NCBI RefSeq assembly: GCF_022869865.1
Contig: NZ_CP094984.1
Coordinates: forward strand, 2,418,001 to 2,482,000
DNA from: Arthrobacter zhangbolii
Lineage (GTDB): Bacteria > Actinomycetota > Actinomycetes > Actinomycetales > Micrococcaceae
Length of the DNA: 64,000 nt
Direction of reading: 5' to 3'
Shown here: piece after piece, positions 43,689-53,283 of the stretch
Numbering within the stretch: the stretch's first letter is position 1
Layout of the letters: each line of letters begins with the position of its first letter
Program-made: the position numbers and the translations under genes
The notes under the pieces: generated by a model
Told to the model about the DNA's origin: nothing
Databases searched by the model: none
What the model saw: the letters and a program-made list of their open reading frames with translations, nothing else

Positions 43689-45008
43689 ATGAATGCTCCA
43701 AACGCCGGGGCGCCGGCACTGTGGCCGGCGCCCCTCGCCCCCTCCCCCGTCGACGCGGTCCTGTCCGTTCCCGGCTCCAAGTCCCTGACCAACCGTTACC
43801 TGGTTCTCGCTGCCCTGACGGAGGGCCGGTCCAGGCTGCGGGCTCCGCTTCATTCACGGGATTCGGAACTGATGGTCTCCGCCCTGCGGGCACTGGGCGC
43901 CACGGTCACCGAGGCTGAAGGAACCGGAGCTTTCGGTCCGGACCTGCTGATTGATCCGCCGCAGGCAGCCGCCTCCGCCGATCCGCGGCACGTGGACTGC
44001 GGGCTGGCCGGAACCGTGATGCGTTTCGTTCCGCCGCTGGCCGCCCTGCTCCGGGGCAGCACCTCCTTCGACGGTGACCCGCACGCCCGCACCCGGCCCA
44101 TGTCAGCCATCATCGACGCACTGCGCACCCTGGGGGTGGGCATTGACGACGGCGGCACGGGCTCCCTGCCCTTCACCGTGTCCGGTTCGGGACAGGTGGC
44201 CGGCGGGAAGCTGGAGATCGATGCCGGCGCATCCTCGCAGTTCGTCTCCGCCCTGCTGCTGGCAGCGCCCCGCTTTGAACAGGGATTGCACCTGATCCAC
44301 ACCGGCAGTGTCCTGCCCAGCCCGGACCACATCGCCATGACTGTCTCGGTACTGCGCAGCGTCGGTGTCGAGGTGGATGATTCCGTACCCTTCCAGTGGC
44401 GGGTTGCCCCCGGCCCCGTGGCGGCCTTCGACGTCACCATTGAACCTGATCTTTCCAATGCCGGGCCGTTCCTGGGCGCCGCCCTGGTGACCGGCGGCAC
44501 CGTCCGGGTGACCGGCTGGCCGGAGAAGACCGACCAGGTGGGCGATAAGTGGCGCAGCATCCTTCCGGCCCTGGGCGCCAGTGTTTCGCTCTCGGACGGG
44601 ACCCTGACGGTCACCGGCACCGGCACCATCCACGGCGCGGAGCTCGCGGACACCAGCGAACTCGCGCCCACCGTCGCCGCGCTCCTTGCCCTGGCCGATT
44701 CGCCGTCGGTCCTCACCGGAATCGCGCACCTGCGCGGGCATGAAACTGACCGGCTCGCTGCGCTGGTCACTGAAATCAACCGGCTCGGCGGAGACGCCGA
44801 GGAAACCGCTGACGGGCTGCTGATCCGGCCGGCGGCCCTGCACGGCGGGACATGGGAAACCTATGCCGACCACCGGATGGCCACGGCAGGTGCGCTGATC
44901 GGCCTGGCGGTACCCGACGTCGTCGTCCGGGACATCGGCACCACGGCAAAAACCCTGCCGGAGTTCCCCGAGCTGTGGCAGCAGCTGACCGATTCGGCGG
45001 TGTCCTGA
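43689..45008 (+). CDS. aroA: 3-phosphoshikimate 1-carboxyvinyltransferase (EPSP synthase)
   Basis: 439 aa. SKSLTNRYLVLAAL (substrate-binding loop), GLAGTVMRFVPPLAAL (the LxxNxGTA-equivalent loop, here GLAGTV), PFEQ-like region and KTDQVGDKWRSILPALG are present, with a normal length. Sixth step of the shikimate pathway, chorismate biosynthesis. Begins 5 nt after the DoxX stop and is followed 1 nt later by rsgA. Confidence 0.95.
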   Translation: MNAPNAGAPALWPAPLAPSPVDAVLSVPGSKSLTNRYLVLAALTEGRSRLRAPLHSRDSELMVSALRALGATVTEAEGTGAFGPDLLIDPPQAAASADPRHVDCGLAGTVMRFVPPLAALLRGSTSFDGDPHARTRPMSAIIDALRTLGVGIDDGGTGSLPFTVSGSGQVAGGKLEIDAGASSQFVSALLLAAPRFEQGLHLIHTGSVLPSPDHIAMTVSVLRSVGVEVDDSVPFQWRVAPGPVAAFDVTIEPDLSNAGPFLGAALVTGGTVRVTGWPEKTDQVGDKWRSILPALGASVSLSDGTLTVTGTGTIHGAELADTSELAPTVAALLALADSPSVLTGIAHLRGHETDRLAALVTEINRLGGDAEETADGLLIRPAALHGGTWETYADHRMATAGALIGLAVPDVVVRDIGTTAKTLPEFPELWQQLTDSAVS

Positions 45009-45009
45009 C

Positions 45010-46125
45010 ATGGCGCGCAGCACCTCCGGCTGGGACGAATCCGATGTCCGGGTCCGGCCGAACAAAAAGGGCTCCCGCCCACGGACCAAGGACCGGCCGG
45101 CGCATGAGGACGCCGTGATCGGCCGCATCATCACCGTGGACCGGGGACGGTACACGGCGGTTGTCGATGAGGACACTCCGCAGGAACGCACGGTAATCGC
45201 CGCCAGGGCACGGGAACTGCGCCGCACCCCGGTGGTGGCCGGAGACCGGGTGGCGCTGGTGGGCGACGTGTCCGGCGCCCCGGACACCCTGGCCCGGCTG
45301 GTGCGGGTAGAGGAACGCGACACCGTGCTGCGGCGCAGCGCCGACGATACCGATCCGGTGGAACGGGTGGTCGTGGCCAACGCGGACCAGCTGGTCATTG
45401 TGGTGGCAGCCGCCAACCCGGAGCCTCGCACCGGATTTATCGACCGCGCGCTCGTGGCGGCCTACGACGCCGGCATTTCCCCCGTCCTGTGCATCACCAA
45501 GGCGGACATCAGGGATCCTGCCGAGCTGCTGGCCAATTATGAGCACCTGGATATGGACGTCATCATCAGCCGCACCGCGGCCGCCGACGCCTCCGGCATC
45601 GATGCCCGTTCCGATGACGGCCTGTCTGCCCGGTTGCAGGGCACCGCCGTCGAGGCCCTGCATGAAGTGCTGAAGGGCAACGTCAGCGTATTGGTGGGCC
45701 CATCCGGCGTCGGCAAGTCAACGCTCGTCAACGCCCTGACCGGTTCCGCCCGTGCCACCGGCGGCGTCAACGCCGTGACCGGACGCGGCCGGCACACTTC
45801 CTCATCCGCCCTAGCACTGCGCCTGAGTGATTCCCCGGCGGGCAGCTGGATTATTGACACCCCCGGCATCCGGTCCTTCGGCCTGGCCCACGTGGATCCG
45901 GACCGCATCCTGCAGGCCTTCCCCGATCTGGAGCCCGGTACCGCCGGCTGCGAACGGGGATGCCGGCATGATGCGGCCGCCGTGGGCTGCGGGCTGGACC
46001 CGTGGGTGGAGGAAGGCCACGCCGGACCGGCCGGACCTGCCCGGCTGGCGTCGCTGCGACGGTTGCTGGTCACCGGCAGCCGGACCGAAAACAAATCCTC
46101 CGCCAAGGAGCTTGGCGAACAGTAG
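45010..46125 (+). CDS. rsgA: Ribosome small-subunit-dependent GTPase RsgA
   Basis: 371 aa. OB-fold N-terminus (IITVDRGRYTAVVDED), circularly permuted GTPase with ITKAD (G4), GPSGVGKSTLVNAL (G1) and IDTPGIRSFGL (G3), then a zinc motif CERGCRHDAAAVGC, whose spacing (C-x3-C-x-H-x6-C) is slightly changed from the usual C-x4-C-x-H-x5-C. Acts in late 30S maturation. Starts 1 nt after the aroA stop. Confidence 0.95.
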   Translation: MARSTSGWDESDVRVRPNKKGSRPRTKDRPAHEDAVIGRIITVDRGRYTAVVDEDTPQERTVIAARARELRRTPVVAGDRVALVGDVSGAPDTLARLVRVEERDTVLRRSADDTDPVERVVVANADQLVIVVAAANPEPRTGFIDRALVAAYDAGISPVLCITKADIRDPAELLANYEHLDMDVIISRTAAADASGIDARSDDGLSARLQGTAVEALHEVLKGNVSVLVGPSGVGKSTLVNALTGSARATGGVNAVTGRGRHTSSSALALRLSDSPAGSWIIDTPGIRSFGLAHVDPDRILQAFPDLEPGTAGCERGCRHDAAAVGCGLDPWVEEGHAGPAGPARLASLRRLLVTGSRTENKSSAKELGEQ

Positions 46126-46158
46126 CGGCACGGGCTCCTGCCCGTCCCGTCCGCAGGA

Positions 46159-46192
46159 CACTGCCCGGTTGCGGGCGTAATGCCGGGCAGTG
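46159..46192 (+). terminator. Hairpin between rsgA and the histidinol-phosphatase gene
   Basis: Stem CACTGCCCGG/CCGGGCAGTG (46159-46168, 46183-46192), 14-nt loop, no T-run. Could terminate or attenuate the aroA-rsgA transcript. Confidence 0.5.
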
Positions 46193-46220
46193 CCCGCCGA
46201 ATAAGGATAAGTTGAACAGT

Positions 46221-47030
46221 ATGCCGTTCGTTCAGAACTACAACGATGACCTACGCCTGGCCCACGTCATGGCCGACTCCGTGGATGACCAGACCATGTC
46301 CCGGTACCGGGCCCTGGACCTGAAGATCGAGACCAAACCCGACTTCACGCCGGTCACCGACGCCGACAAGGCCGCCGAAGACGCCATCCGGGGCCAGCTC
46401 TCCCGCGCCCGCCCTCGGGATGCTGTCCTGGGCGAGGAATTCGGTTCCTCGGGCTCCGGCCCCCGACGCTGGATCATCGACCCGATCGACGGCACCAAGA
46501 ACTTCATCCGCGGCGTGCCCGTCTGGGCAACCCTGATTGCCCTGGTGGACGACGGCGTTCCCGTTGTCGGGCTCGTCAGCGCCCCGGCGCTGGGCAAGCG
46601 GTGGTGGGCGGCCACCGGCACCGGAGCCTACATGGGCCGCTCCCTGGCTGCGGCCACCCGGCTGCACGTCTCGAACGTATCCAACCTGTCCGATGCGTCC
46701 CTCTCCTACTCCAGCCTGGGCGGCTGGAAGGACCGGGGAAACCTGGAGGAATTCCTGGACCTTACCGAGTCGGTGTGGCGCACCCGTGCCTACGGCGACT
46801 TCTGGTCCTACTGCATGGTGGCCGAGGGCGCCGTCGACATTGCCTGCGAGCCCGAGCTGAACCTTTATGACATGGCAGCCCTGGTGCCGATCGTGACCGA
46901 GGCCGGCGGGCGTTTCACGTCCTTGGACGGCGAGGACGGACCGTTCGGCGGGAACGCGCTGGCTACCAACGGGCTGCTGCACAGCGAAGTGCTCCAGCGC
47001 CTGAATCCCGACCTGGACGACCTGCTGTAA
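46221..47030 (+). CDS. hisN: Inositol monophosphatase-like histidinol-phosphatase
   Basis: 269 aa. IMPase metal motifs GEEFGSS, IIDPIDGTKNFIRG (DPxDGT) and ELNLYDMAAL (the WDxAA-type site). The N-terminal YNDDLRLAHVMADSVD is characteristic of actinobacterial HisN. Dephosphorylates histidinol phosphate in histidine biosynthesis. A TTG at 46212, with AAGG 5 nt upstream, may be the real start and would add three residues. Follows aroA-rsgA, as in related genomes. Confidence 0.9.
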   Translation: MPFVQNYNDDLRLAHVMADSVDDQTMSRYRALDLKIETKPDFTPVTDADKAAEDAIRGQLSRARPRDAVLGEEFGSSGSGPRRWIIDPIDGTKNFIRGVPVWATLIALVDDGVPVVGLVSAPALGKRWWAATGTGAYMGRSLAAATRLHVSNVSNLSDASLSYSSLGGWKDRGNLEEFLDLTESVWRTRAYGDFWSYCMVAEGAVDIACEPELNLYDMAALVPIVTEAGGRFTSLDGEDGPFGGNALATNGLLHSEVLQRLNPDLDDLL

Positions 47031-47032
47031 CA

Positions 47033-47803
47033 GTGGGTACCACCGGACCACGGCTCGAGGCGCTGAGGCGCCGGCAGCTGGCCGACAGCTACCGGGAGGG
47101 CGGCGAGCACTACGACCGCATCCGCCCCGGTTACCCTGCCGAAGCCGTTCACTGGCTGGTTTCCCGTCCCGGTTCTCCGATCGTCCGGGACGTGGCGGAT
47201 GTTGGCGCCGGCACCGGAAAGTACACCCGTGAGCTGCACGCCGCCGGGTTGAACGTCCATGCGGTGGACCCCTCAGCTGACATGCTGTCCCAGCTTTCCC
47301 GGTCGCTGCCCGGGGTACCCGCGGGCATCGGTACGGCAGAGCAGACCGGGCTGCCCGATTCCTGCGTGGACGCCGTCACCGTGGCCCAGGCCTGGCACTG
47401 GTGTGATCCCAAAGCCGCGAGCCGCGAGTTTGCGCGCATCCTGCGCCCGCACGGCGTCCTCGGCCTCGTCTGGAACCAGTTGGACGTCAGTGTGCCCTGG
47501 GTGCACCGCTATTCGCGCATCATCCACGCCGGTGATGTCATCCGCCCGGGCTTCCGGCCCGTCATCGGCCCGGAATTCGCCCTCGACGACTCCTCCACTG
47601 TGGCCTGGAACCAGCCGATGACCCCCGAAGACCTGTTCGAGCTGGCCAAATCCCGTGCGTTCTATCTTTCCGCCGGACCGGAGGCCCGCCTGCGGCTGGA
47701 GTCGAACCTGACCTGGTACCTCTACGAGCACCTTGGCCACCGGCCCGGTGACCGGCTGGACCTGCCGTACCTGACCCTGACCTGGCGGGCGCTGCGCGCC
47801 TGA
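47033..47803 (+). CDS. Class I SAM-dependent methyltransferase
   Basis: 256 aa from GTG 47033, 2 nt after hisN. SAM-binding motif DVGAGTGKYTRELHAAG, DPSADMLSQL and AEQTGLPDSCVDAVTVAQAWHW fit the Methyltransf_11 family. Its substrate is unknown. Coupled to hisN by spacing. Confidence 0.9.
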   Translation: MGTTGPRLEALRRRQLADSYREGGEHYDRIRPGYPAEAVHWLVSRPGSPIVRDVADVGAGTGKYTRELHAAGLNVHAVDPSADMLSQLSRSLPGVPAGIGTAEQTGLPDSCVDAVTVAQAWHWCDPKAASREFARILRPHGVLGLVWNQLDVSVPWVHRYSRIIHAGDVIRPGFRPVIGPEFALDDSSTVAWNQPMTPEDLFELAKSRAFYLSAGPEARLRLESNLTWYLYEHLGHRPGDRLDLPYLTLTWRALRA

Positions 47804-47954
47804 AGTTCCCTCGCGGATGCCCCGATGGATTCGCCGCGGCCGCCCGGCGGACGCGGGCCGACGTGCCGCAGCGCCTGAACGTAGTGCTTTCCATCCGCCG
47901 CGCTACGTAGAATTGTCGGGGTCCGGCGTTTTCCTGGCGCAGGGAGATATTGAG

Positions 47955-49064
47955 ATGGTCTCCACTTTCGGCATTGAAGAAGAGTTCCTGCTTATTGATC
48001 CGCTGACCGGGTTCCCTACCGGTTCGCCGCAGGTTATGCGCACGCTCAGGGCCGCTGTACGCCCCAACTTTCATTCCTCGGTGGAGCTGCTGGATGCGCA
48101 GGTGGAGAGTTCCACGCCTGTGTGCACCAGCAGGGAGGAAGCAATGGATTCCCTCCTGGCGTTCCGTTCCCTACTGGCATCGGCGTCATCAGCCGCAGGC
48201 GTACGGGTGGCTGCCACCGGCGCGGCTCCGCAGATTCCGGACACACCGGCCTCGCTGACCGCTACGGACCGTTACCGGAAAATGGGCCGGCTGACCGGCG
48301 GGATCGCCCACGAACAATACGTTAACGGCACCCACATCCACGTAGGCATACCGACCCGGGACGCCGGTGTCCGCGTGCTCAATGGGCTGCGGCCATGGCT
48401 GGCCCTGCTGGGCGCCGTTGCCGCCAACTCCCCCTTTTGGCGGGGACGGGACACCAGCTTCGCCAGCTGGAGGATGGTCCATTACCGGCGCTGGTCCGTG
48501 CAGGGCTGCCCTCCAATCTTTGCCGACGCCGCCGATTATGACCGGCGGCTGCAGGGCCTGCTGGAGACCGACGTGGTGCTCGACGCGGGCCACGTGGGCT
48601 GGGCGGCGAGGCTCTCGGAGAGCTACCCCACCGTGGAGGTCCGTATTGCCGACGCGCAGCTGGAGGCCGGCGACTCCGTACTGCTGGCAACCCTGGTCCG
48701 CGGACTGGTCAGCTCCCTGGCGGCAGCCGGGGCGGCGCCCCGCCCGCCGGACCCGGAACTGCTCGACGCCGGGCTGTGGCAGGCTGCGCGCTTCGGGCTA
48801 GGGGCGAATCTGGTCTCCCACCCCGGCGGCAGCGTCCCGGCAGCCAGCCGTCTGGCGGCACTCCTGGATTTCGTGGCCCCCGCCCTGGAGGAGGCAGGAG
48901 ATACCGAGTTCGTCGCCGCCGGAATCCACCGCGTCCTGGGCGGACACGCCGGCTCGGCCGCCGGGTCTGGAACCGGTGCCGAACGGCAGCGGAGGGCTGT
49001 CCGGCAGGGCGGCGAGCCGGCCCTGGCCGAGCTCTTCACCCGCTCCCTGGTGCTCGAACCCTGA
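47955..49064 (+). CDS. YbdK-type carboxylate-amine ligase (glutamate-cysteine ligase family 2), copy 1
   Basis: 369 aa from ATG 47955 (AGGGAG 8 nt upstream). Opens with FGIEEEFLLIDP, the EEE metal/ATP site of this family, then ATGAAPQ, YVNGTHIHVGI, NSPFWRGRDTSFASWR and YPTVEVRIADAQ. The family ligates an amino group to a carboxylate with ATP, with weak gamma-glutamylcysteine activity in E. coli YbdK; the physiological substrate here is unknown. A paralogue lies directly downstream. Confidence 0.9.
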   Translation: MVSTFGIEEEFLLIDPLTGFPTGSPQVMRTLRAAVRPNFHSSVELLDAQVESSTPVCTSREEAMDSLLAFRSLLASASSAAGVRVAATGAAPQIPDTPASLTATDRYRKMGRLTGGIAHEQYVNGTHIHVGIPTRDAGVRVLNGLRPWLALLGAVAANSPFWRGRDTSFASWRMVHYRRWSVQGCPPIFADAADYDRRLQGLLETDVVLDAGHVGWAARLSESYPTVEVRIADAQLEAGDSVLLATLVRGLVSSLAAAGAAPRPPDPELLDAGLWQAARFGLGANLVSHPGGSVPAASRLAALLDFVAPALEEAGDTEFVAAGIHRVLGGHAGSAAGSGTGAERQRRAVRQGGEPALAELFTRSLVLEP

Positions 49065-49233
49065 GGAACCCGCCCCGCCGCGTGGCTCCTGCACCAGGAG
49101 CGCAGGCCGGACAGTGCCGCTTCACGCTGCAGATGCGGATTTTCTGCTGGAGCCCGGCGGAACTACTCTCGGGGAGGAACAAAAACTGCGGTGCCGGTTG
49201 GGGCCCGGCTCGAAAACCCACGGGAGAACACAC

Positions 49234-50334
49234 ATGGCGACATTGGGCATCGAAGAGGAATACCTTCTCCTTGATCCATCCACCGGGCTGCCGGTGCATA
49301 AGGCTGCCGAGGTCGAAGCCTTCCTTCACCGTTCGCCCCGGATCACCGAGGGCGAAATACAGCGGGAACTGCTGAGCTGTCAGCTGGAAACCGCCACACC
49401 CGTGTCTGCCACCCTCACGGAGGCCGAAGAGTACCTGCTCAATTTCCGCACCCAGCTGGAGGCCGGGGCCCGCAAGGCGGGCGTCATCGCAGCCGGTACT
49501 GCCAGCGCGCCGCGCATCGAGGAGCACTATCCGGAGCTGACGGACAAGGACCGCTACCGTGACCTGCAGGCCAGTGCCCCGGGAATCGTCGGAGACCAGT
49601 TCGTCAACGGACTGCACGTCCATGTGTCCGTCCCGGACCGTGAAACCGGCGTGCAGGCCCTGAACCGGATCCGCGAGTGGCTGCCCGCCATCATCGCCCT
49701 CAGCACCAACTCGCCGTTCTGGCTGGACCGGGACAGCGGCTTCGGCAGCTGGCGGGTGGTGCACTACCGCCGCTGGCCGGTACAGGGCTGCGCTCCCGTC
49801 TTCCGTGACGCGGCGGATTACGAGCGCCGGATCCAGCGGCTCGTGGACTCCGGCGCCATCATTGACCGTGGCGTACTGACCTGGATGGCCAGGCTCTCGG
49901 ACAGCTATCCCACTCTGGAGGTGCGCGCCGGGGATGCCCAGCTCCAGGCACGCGACAGTGTCCTGCTCGGCGGCATCATCCGCGGACTGATCAGTACCGC
50001 AGTGGCCGAGGCCCGCGCCGGCGTGCCGTACTCAACTCCGGACGATGAGCTGCTCGACGCCGCCATGTGGCAGGCGGCGCGGGACGGTCTCACCGGAGAT
50101 CTGGTGGACCCGCTCTCCGCCCGGCTCGTCCCCGCACGGGAACGCGTGCAGGCGCTGATGGCGTTCATAGCCGGGGCCCTGGAGCAGGAGGGGGATACCC
50201 AGTGGGTGAAGGCCGGCCTGGCCGGGCTGTGGGAGAAAGGCACCGGCGCGCAGCGCCAGCGCCGTGCGATGCAGGAAGGCGGCATGCCCGGGCTGTTGGA
50301 GCTTTATTCGTCGACGCTTACGGGTGAGCTGTAG
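49234..50334 (+). CDS. YbdK-type carboxylate-amine ligase, copy 2
   Basis: 366 aa from ATG 49234 (GGGAG 7 nt upstream). LGIEEEYLLLDP, QLETATPVSA, FVNGLHVHVSVPDRETGV, NSPFWLDRDSGFGSWRVVHYRRW and YPTLEVRAGDAQL align segment by segment with the upstream copy, but only at roughly half of positions in the parts compared by eye, so this is an old duplication. The 169-bp gap allows separate expression. Confidence 0.9.
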   Translation: MATLGIEEEYLLLDPSTGLPVHKAAEVEAFLHRSPRITEGEIQRELLSCQLETATPVSATLTEAEEYLLNFRTQLEAGARKAGVIAAGTASAPRIEEHYPELTDKDRYRDLQASAPGIVGDQFVNGLHVHVSVPDRETGVQALNRIREWLPAIIALSTNSPFWLDRDSGFGSWRVVHYRRWPVQGCAPVFRDAADYERRIQRLVDSGAIIDRGVLTWMARLSDSYPTLEVRAGDAQLQARDSVLLGGIIRGLISTAVAEARAGVPYSTPDDELLDAAMWQAARDGLTGDLVDPLSARLVPARERVQALMAFIAGALEQEGDTQWVKAGLAGLWEKGTGAQRQRRAMQEGGMPGLLELYSSTLTGEL

Positions 50335-50341
50335 CGTCTCC

Positions 50342-52045
50342 TCATCCGCCGGGGTAAATGGACACGTCCAGGATCCTCGCTTCCCACGGACGCAGCAGAC
50401 GGTGGTCCCCCGGGGTGATGTAGTTACCCAGGACCAGGTCACCTGACTCCAGGTTGGCGGGCACACCGAGCTCTGCCCCGGAGACATTGCCCAGGACGAG
50501 AAGTGCCTGGTCGCCGCGCGTGCGTTTGAAGGCAAACAGCGTCGGGTGTGCCGGGTCGAGCATGTGGAAGTCCCCCAGGGATACCAGCTCCGACTCGTGC
50601 CGCAGCCGGATAAGCCGCTGGTAATAGCGAAAAACGGACTTTTCCGCGGCCCGGTCAGCCTCCACGCTGGTTTCGGGAAATCCCTTTCCCAGCGGAATCC
50701 ACGGCTCAACCGTGCTGAATCCGGCGTGGGGCCCGGAGGTCCACTGCATGGGGGTGCGGGCGTTGTCCCGGCTCATCCGGCGCAGGGACTCCAGCACGGC
50801 TTCCTGATCCATCCCCAGCCGAAGTGCCTCGGCGTAGTGGTTTAGCGACTCCACGTCCCGATACTGGCCGATCGAGGTGAACCCGGCGCTCGGCATACCG
50901 ATCTCTTCACCCTGATAGACGTACGGCGTGCCGCGCTGCAGATGCAGCAGGGTCGCCCACAGCGTGGCGGATTCGTACCGGTACTCTTCCTCATCGCCGA
51001 AACGTGAAACTATCCGGGGCTGGTCGTGGTTGCTCAGGTAGAGACTGTTCCACCCGGTTTCCGCCAGTCCCCGCTGCCAGCGGTTCCAGCTGGTCTTCAG
51101 GTCGGCGAGCTCCAGGCCCTTGTAGTCGAACTTCCCGCCCGGCCCCTGGTCCAGGCTGACGTGCTCAAATTGGAAGACCATGTCCAGCTCATGCCGCCTC
51201 CTGTCCGTATACAGGCGCGCCTGCTCCACCGTTGCGCCGGGGGTCTCACCCACCGTTAGGTACTCGCCCTGGCGTTCGCTGAAGACCCGGTGGTGCATCT
51301 CCTGCAGGAACTCGTGGATCCGCGGACCGTTGACGTAGTGCGGGCTTCCGTCGCCCCAGACACCCCCTGCTTCAGAGACTCCGTCCGGCAAGGCGGGATC
51401 CTTCGAGATGAAGTTGATGACGTCCATGCGGAAGCCGTCTACGCCTTTGTCCAGCCACCAGTTCATCATCTCGTAGACACGCTCCCGCACCCTGGAGACT
51501 TCCCAGTTCAGGTCCGGCTGCTGCGGAGTAAACAGATGCAGGTAGTACTGCCTGGTGCGTTGATCGAAAGTCCATGCCGATCCGCCGAACATGGATCCCC
51601 AGTTGTTCGGCTCGGCGCCGGGTTCCCCCGCGGTGAAGCCCGGCCGGGGATCCCGCCACCAATAGCTGTCCCGCCGGGGTGAGCTGCGGGAGGACCTGGA
51701 CTCCAAAAAGGCGGGATACTCACTGGAGGTATGGTTTACCACCAGGTCCATAATCAGTTTGATCCCCCGCCCGTGCAGGCCCTCCAACAGTTCGTCCAAC
51801 TGCTCGTTGGTGCCGAACAGCTCGTCCACCCGGCGATAGTCGCTGATGTCATAGCCGTTGTCGAACTGCGGCGACTGGTGGATCGGGGACAACCAGAGGA
51901 CATCAATGCCCAGATCCTGCAGGTGATCGAGGTGTTCAATGATCCCGCCGATGTCGCCGATACCGTCGCCGGTCGAATCCGCAAAACTGCGGGGATAGAT
52001 TTGGTAGACCACTGCGTTGGCCCACCACGGGGTACGGGGTTCCAT
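50342..52045 (-). CDS. GH13 alpha-glucosidase / oligo-1,6-glucosidase
   Basis: 567 aa. Conserved GH13 regions in order: WWANAVVYQIYPRSFADS, DLVVNHTS, GFRMDVINFISKD (nucleophile Asp), LTVGETPGA (acid Glu), YLSNHDQPR (transition-state Asp); a C-terminal beta domain follows. MDVIN after the nucleophile matches oligo-1,6-glucosidase/trehalose-6-phosphate hydrolase-type enzymes (GH13 subfamilies 23, 30 and 31). Cytoplasmic, no signal peptide. ATG 52045 is chosen from family length; the frame is open further upstream. Convergent with the ligase pair, 7 bp apart. Confidence 0.92.
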   Translation of the reverse strand: MEPRTPWWANAVVYQIYPRSFADSTGDGIGDIGGIIEHLDHLQDLGIDVLWLSPIHQSPQFDNGYDISDYRRVDELFGTNEQLDELLEGLHGRGIKLIMDLVVNHTSSEYPAFLESRSSRSSPRRDSYWWRDPRPGFTAGEPGAEPNNWGSMFGGSAWTFDQRTRQYYLHLFTPQQPDLNWEVSRVRERVYEMMNWWLDKGVDGFRMDVINFISKDPALPDGVSEAGGVWGDGSPHYVNGPRIHEFLQEMHHRVFSERQGEYLTVGETPGATVEQARLYTDRRRHELDMVFQFEHVSLDQGPGGKFDYKGLELADLKTSWNRWQRGLAETGWNSLYLSNHDQPRIVSRFGDEEEYRYESATLWATLLHLQRGTPYVYQGEEIGMPSAGFTSIGQYRDVESLNHYAEALRLGMDQEAVLESLRRMSRDNARTPMQWTSGPHAGFSTVEPWIPLGKGFPETSVEADRAAEKSVFRYYQRLIRLRHESELVSLGDFHMLDPAHPTLFAFKRTRGDQALLVLGNVSGAELGVPANLESGDLVLGNYITPGDHRLLRPWEARILDVSIYPGG

Positions 52046-52261
52046 GGCAGGCCGTCCTTTCCCAGTCCCTGGCCTCAGGGTTTCCCTGCATGCTACGTCT
52101 GCGGACGCCGCCGGCACAGGCCTTCGGCAACTTCCCGGCCAAGCTGCCCGGTCATAGCCGTTTGCCTTGTACGCCGCCCATGCACACCGATAACGTTGGC
52201 GCTGCCGGCGGGTCCCTTGTACGGACACCTTCGTCGAACTCAACCGTTTGGAGTAACTGCC

Positions 52262-52762
52262 ATGGCAACACTGACCGTTTGGAAATTCTCTGACGCCGGG
52301 GCTGCGGAACGCGCCACGGAAACCCTCGCCAGCCTGCAGTCCCAGGGGCTGATCAATGTCCAGGATGAAGCAATCGTCACCTGGCCCGAAGACAAGAAAA
52401 AGCCCAAGACCATCCAGGAGCATCATCTGGTGGGAGCCGGAGCCCTGGGCGGCGGCTTCTGGGGGCTGCTGTTCGGCCTGATTTTCTTTGTACCGCTGAT
52501 CGGGGCCGCGGTTGGTGCAGCAGTGGGCGCGCTTTCCGCGTCCATGGTGGACGTCGGGATCAACGACGACTTCATCAAGCAGGTGCGTCAGGAAGTGACT
52601 CCGGGCTCCTCGGCCCTGTTCGTCCTGTCCACCGACGCGGTCGAGGACCGGGTAGCCGAAGCGTTCAAGGACTACCAGGGTGCCAAGCTGATCTACACCA
52701 ACCTCTCCAAGGAGCAGGAAGCGAACCTTCGCGAGGCTTTCTTTGAGGCAACGCCTGCCTAG
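52262..52762 (+). CDS. DUF1269 membrane protein
   Basis: 166 aa. MATLTVWKFSDAGAAERATETL and TIQEHHLVGAGALGGGFWGLLFGLIFFVPLIGAAVGAAVGAL (quoted in parts: GGGFWGLLFGLIFFVPLIG) are the DUF1269 signature with one Gly-rich hydrophobic hairpin. GGAG 9 nt before ATG. Function unknown; family members are often stress-linked. Divergent from the GH13 gene. Confidence 0.88.
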   Translation: MATLTVWKFSDAGAAERATETLASLQSQGLINVQDEAIVTWPEDKKKPKTIQEHHLVGAGALGGGFWGLLFGLIFFVPLIGAAVGAAVGALSASMVDVGINDDFIKQVRQEVTPGSSALFVLSTDAVEDRVAEAFKDYQGAKLIYTNLSKEQEANLREAFFEATPA

Positions 52763-52784
52763 GCAGGCCCGCAACGCCTGATCA

Positions 52785-52826
52785 CAATAGCGGGACGCCG
52801 GCCGGATGGCCGCCGTCCCGCTATTG
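52785..52826 (+). terminator. Hairpin terminator after the DUF1269 gene
   Basis: 12-bp stem CAATAGCGGGAC/GTCCCGCTATTG (52785-52796, 52815-52826) with a GC-rich apical part. No T-run. Confidence 0.75.
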
Positions 52827-52887
52827 CCGTTCCAGGGTATTCCTGCCCTGAAACGGATGAAGGCCCGTACGCCGTATCGTTTAACTG

Positions 52888-53262
52888 ATGATTACTCGAC
52901 GCCAAGCCGCACAAATACTTGATATTCCGCTTGAAATGGCCATCCGCCACGGTATCCCGCCACGGATGGAGGACGCCGAGCTGGCCCGGCTCCAGGCCGA
53001 TCCTCCCGGGTGGCTACTCCAGTCACGGGCCAACCGCACCGGGAAACGCCCGGTATGGGTCGAGCTTTCCTGCACCGTGTGCGGTTACACCGAAACGGCG
53101 CGGCCGAAGAAGTGGTGGCCGGAGTTCACCTTCCTGGCGTGCGAGGACCACAGCGTCCGCGAACTGCCCGCCCTGCCCGACGGCGCGGTGCGCAGCGAGT
53201 ACCCCGGCGTAGGCTCCCGGTTTATTGGCGTGGTGGACTCCGCCGTAAGCCCCGCGGACTGA
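52888..53262 (+). CDS. Conserved small protein with CxxC, unknown function
   Basis: 124 aa. The N-terminal MITRRQAAQILDIPLEMAIRHGI resembles a helix-turn-helix-like segment. LSCTVCGYTETARPKKWWPEFTFLACEDH supplies three Cys and a His, compatible with one zinc site. I do not recognise the family. Separated from the DUF1269 gene by a terminator. Confidence 0.7.
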   Translation: MITRRQAAQILDIPLEMAIRHGIPPRMEDAELARLQADPPGWLLQSRANRTGKRPVWVELSCTVCGYTETARPKKWWPEFTFLACEDHSVRELPALPDGAVRSEYPGVGSRFIGVVDSAVSPAD

Positions 53263-53283
53263 AGATCCCTCGGCCCTGCCGGC

